A DNA stretch of 64,000 bases from Clostridium ragsdalei P11 (lineage in GTDB: Bacteria > Bacillota > Clostridia > Clostridiales > Clostridiaceae), in contig NZ_LROS01000008.1 in the NCBI RefSeq assembly GCF_001675165.1, positions 1 through 64,000 of the forward strand, read 5' to 3'. Numbering within the stretch: the first letter of the stretch is position 1; the number at the start of each line of letters is the position of its first letter. The translations under genes and the position numbers were made by a program. The notes beneath the pieces are model-generated. The model was not told the DNA's origin, made no database searches, and saw only the letters and a list, made by a program, of their open reading frames with translations. This document shows positions 63,509-64,000 of the stretch, piece by piece.

Positions 63509-63746
63509 CTAAACAAAAATAAGATTATGCTCCGAATGTTTTTTACACCATTCAGCTCGTTAAATATTTTGATAAGTCTAAGTAAAACATTTTGAAAAAA
63601 CTAAGGACTTTTGAAAACTCGTACCTCAAACAATTCAAAGGTCCTAAGTTTTCAAAAACTTTTTACTAAGACTTATATACAAAATATTTAAATGTGCTTC
63701 ATTATTGTAAAAAATATATTTGCGCATAATCTTATTTTTAAGTTAG
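63509..63746. repeat. 238-nt long imperfect palindrome (copy 2)
   Basis: Same plan as 19557-19790: outer arms CTAAACAAAAATAAGATTATG and CATAATCTTATTTTTAAGTTAG, middle arms AAATATTTTGATAAGTCTAAG and CTAAGACTTATATACAAAAT, and apical loop AACTCGTACCTCAAAC. The outermost stem sequence differs from copy 1, but each copy is self-complementary. It lies just after htrA. Confidence 0.85.
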
Positions 63747-63828
63747 AATGTATCTTTATAATACAGTAAATGTTAAACGTCTAAAATAGAATTTATGACT
63801 AAAAGTTTACTTATACTTGGGAAATATG

Positions 63829-64000
63829 CTGACAAAATTGAAATCACGTTTAAAAACTTTTTTTATAAGTCTTAACTTGTATTTCAGAAAATCTTAGGGA
63901 CTTAGATATGTTTGAGGTACGAGTTTATCTAAGTCCCTTTAGATTTTCAAAATACAAGTTTTAGACTTATTAAAAGTTTTTATGGTGATGAAATTTGTCA
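63829..64000. repeat. Long imperfect palindrome (copy 3, reverse orientation, may continue past the window)
   Basis: The left arm begins near TGACAAAATTGAAATCACG and answers GGTGATGAAATTTGTCA at the window end. The inner stem is GAAAATCTTAGGGACTTAGA against TCTAAGTCCCTTTAGATTTTC. The loop GTTTGAGGTACGAG (63911-63924) is the reverse complement of the loop in copies 1 and 2. With copy 2 it fills the 517-nt end of the window; 63747-63828 shows nothing else. Confidence 0.82.

Noticed and set aside
1-64000. tRNA or rRNA genes
   Set aside because: I looked for cloverleaf-like GGTTCRA-type arms and rRNA cores by eye and saw none. The TTCAAA-rich cores near 26060 belong to the TPP riboswitch.

Overview
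This window comes from a low-GC, anaerobic Firmicute, almost certainly a Clostridium in the broad sense. The indicators are A/T-rich codons, strong AGGAGG-type ribosome binding sites, frequent TTG and GTG starts, ferredoxin-like and flavin redox proteins, a C. difficile-type CWB2 surface protein, and purine and TPP riboswitches placed as in clostridia. The gene set would fit the acetogenic/solventogenic group (C. ljungdahlii/C. kluyveri relatives), but I cannot fix the species. No rRNA, tRNA, CRISPR array or prophage was seen. The only sign of a full-size insertion sequence is a possible transposase start at the left edge.

Layout. 0-7 kb: FmdE-like protein, a 240-nt structured repeat, a secreted transglutaminase-like protein, a CPA2 Na+/H+ antiporter, and a chemoreceptor co-transcribed with a galactose-type binding lipoprotein. 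7-17.5 kb: a heterodimeric ABC exporter with one degenerate ATP site, a zinc-ribbon membrane protein, cardiolipin synthase, an NhaC antiporter, a small ferritin-like protein, and a divergent MFS/MocR pair around a perfect palindrome. 17.7-22.7 kb: a beta-lactamase-fold serine hydrolase, a two-component system, and a divergent membrane protein with an 11-bp tandem repeat in its promoter. 22.7-26.1 kb: a TPP-riboswitch operon encoding a TatD-like hydrolase and a ThiXYZ-type ABC importer. 26.2-30.1 kb: LTA synthase, a coiled-coil membrane protein and RlmD. 30.2-34.5 kb: a four-gene operon (cyclase, ketopantoate-reductase-like, APC permease, IlvE). 34.7-40.1 kb: a MerR regulator and a divergent three-gene iron-sulfur/flavin redox operon behind a MerR-type 19-bp-spacer promoter. 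40.3-46.8 kb: a CWB2 surface protein with an epimerase-like domain, a B12/methionine-synthase activation-like protein, an MBL-fold protein, and a phosphodiester glycosidase with a beta-propeller-like partner. 46.9-54.4 kb: purECFMNHD under a purine riboswitch. 54.5-64 kb: SGNH hydrolase, a purine permease under a second purine riboswitch, an orphan DNA methyltransferase, MarR/MATE, and HtrA.

How the genes work together. Purine supply is controlled twice by riboswitches, once on de novo synthesis and once on uptake. The thiamine operon couples a predicted pyrimidine importer to an unexpected hydrolase. The MerR operon looks like an inducible electron-transfer chain that delivers NAD(P)H electrons through Fe-S centres to a flavoprotein reductase of unknown substrate.

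A second layer is a dense population of non-coding repeats. One is a MITE-like family with terminal inverted repeats and sub-terminal GATTTT...AAAATC hairpins (at least six copies or fragments). Another is a family of very long (about 170-240 nt) imperfect palindromes whose apical loop is conserved. A third is a 165-nt palindrome inside the pur operon. Several sit exactly at gene ends or in 5' leaders. Together with the MerR redox operon and the TPP-controlled TatD protein, these are the most interesting parts of the window.
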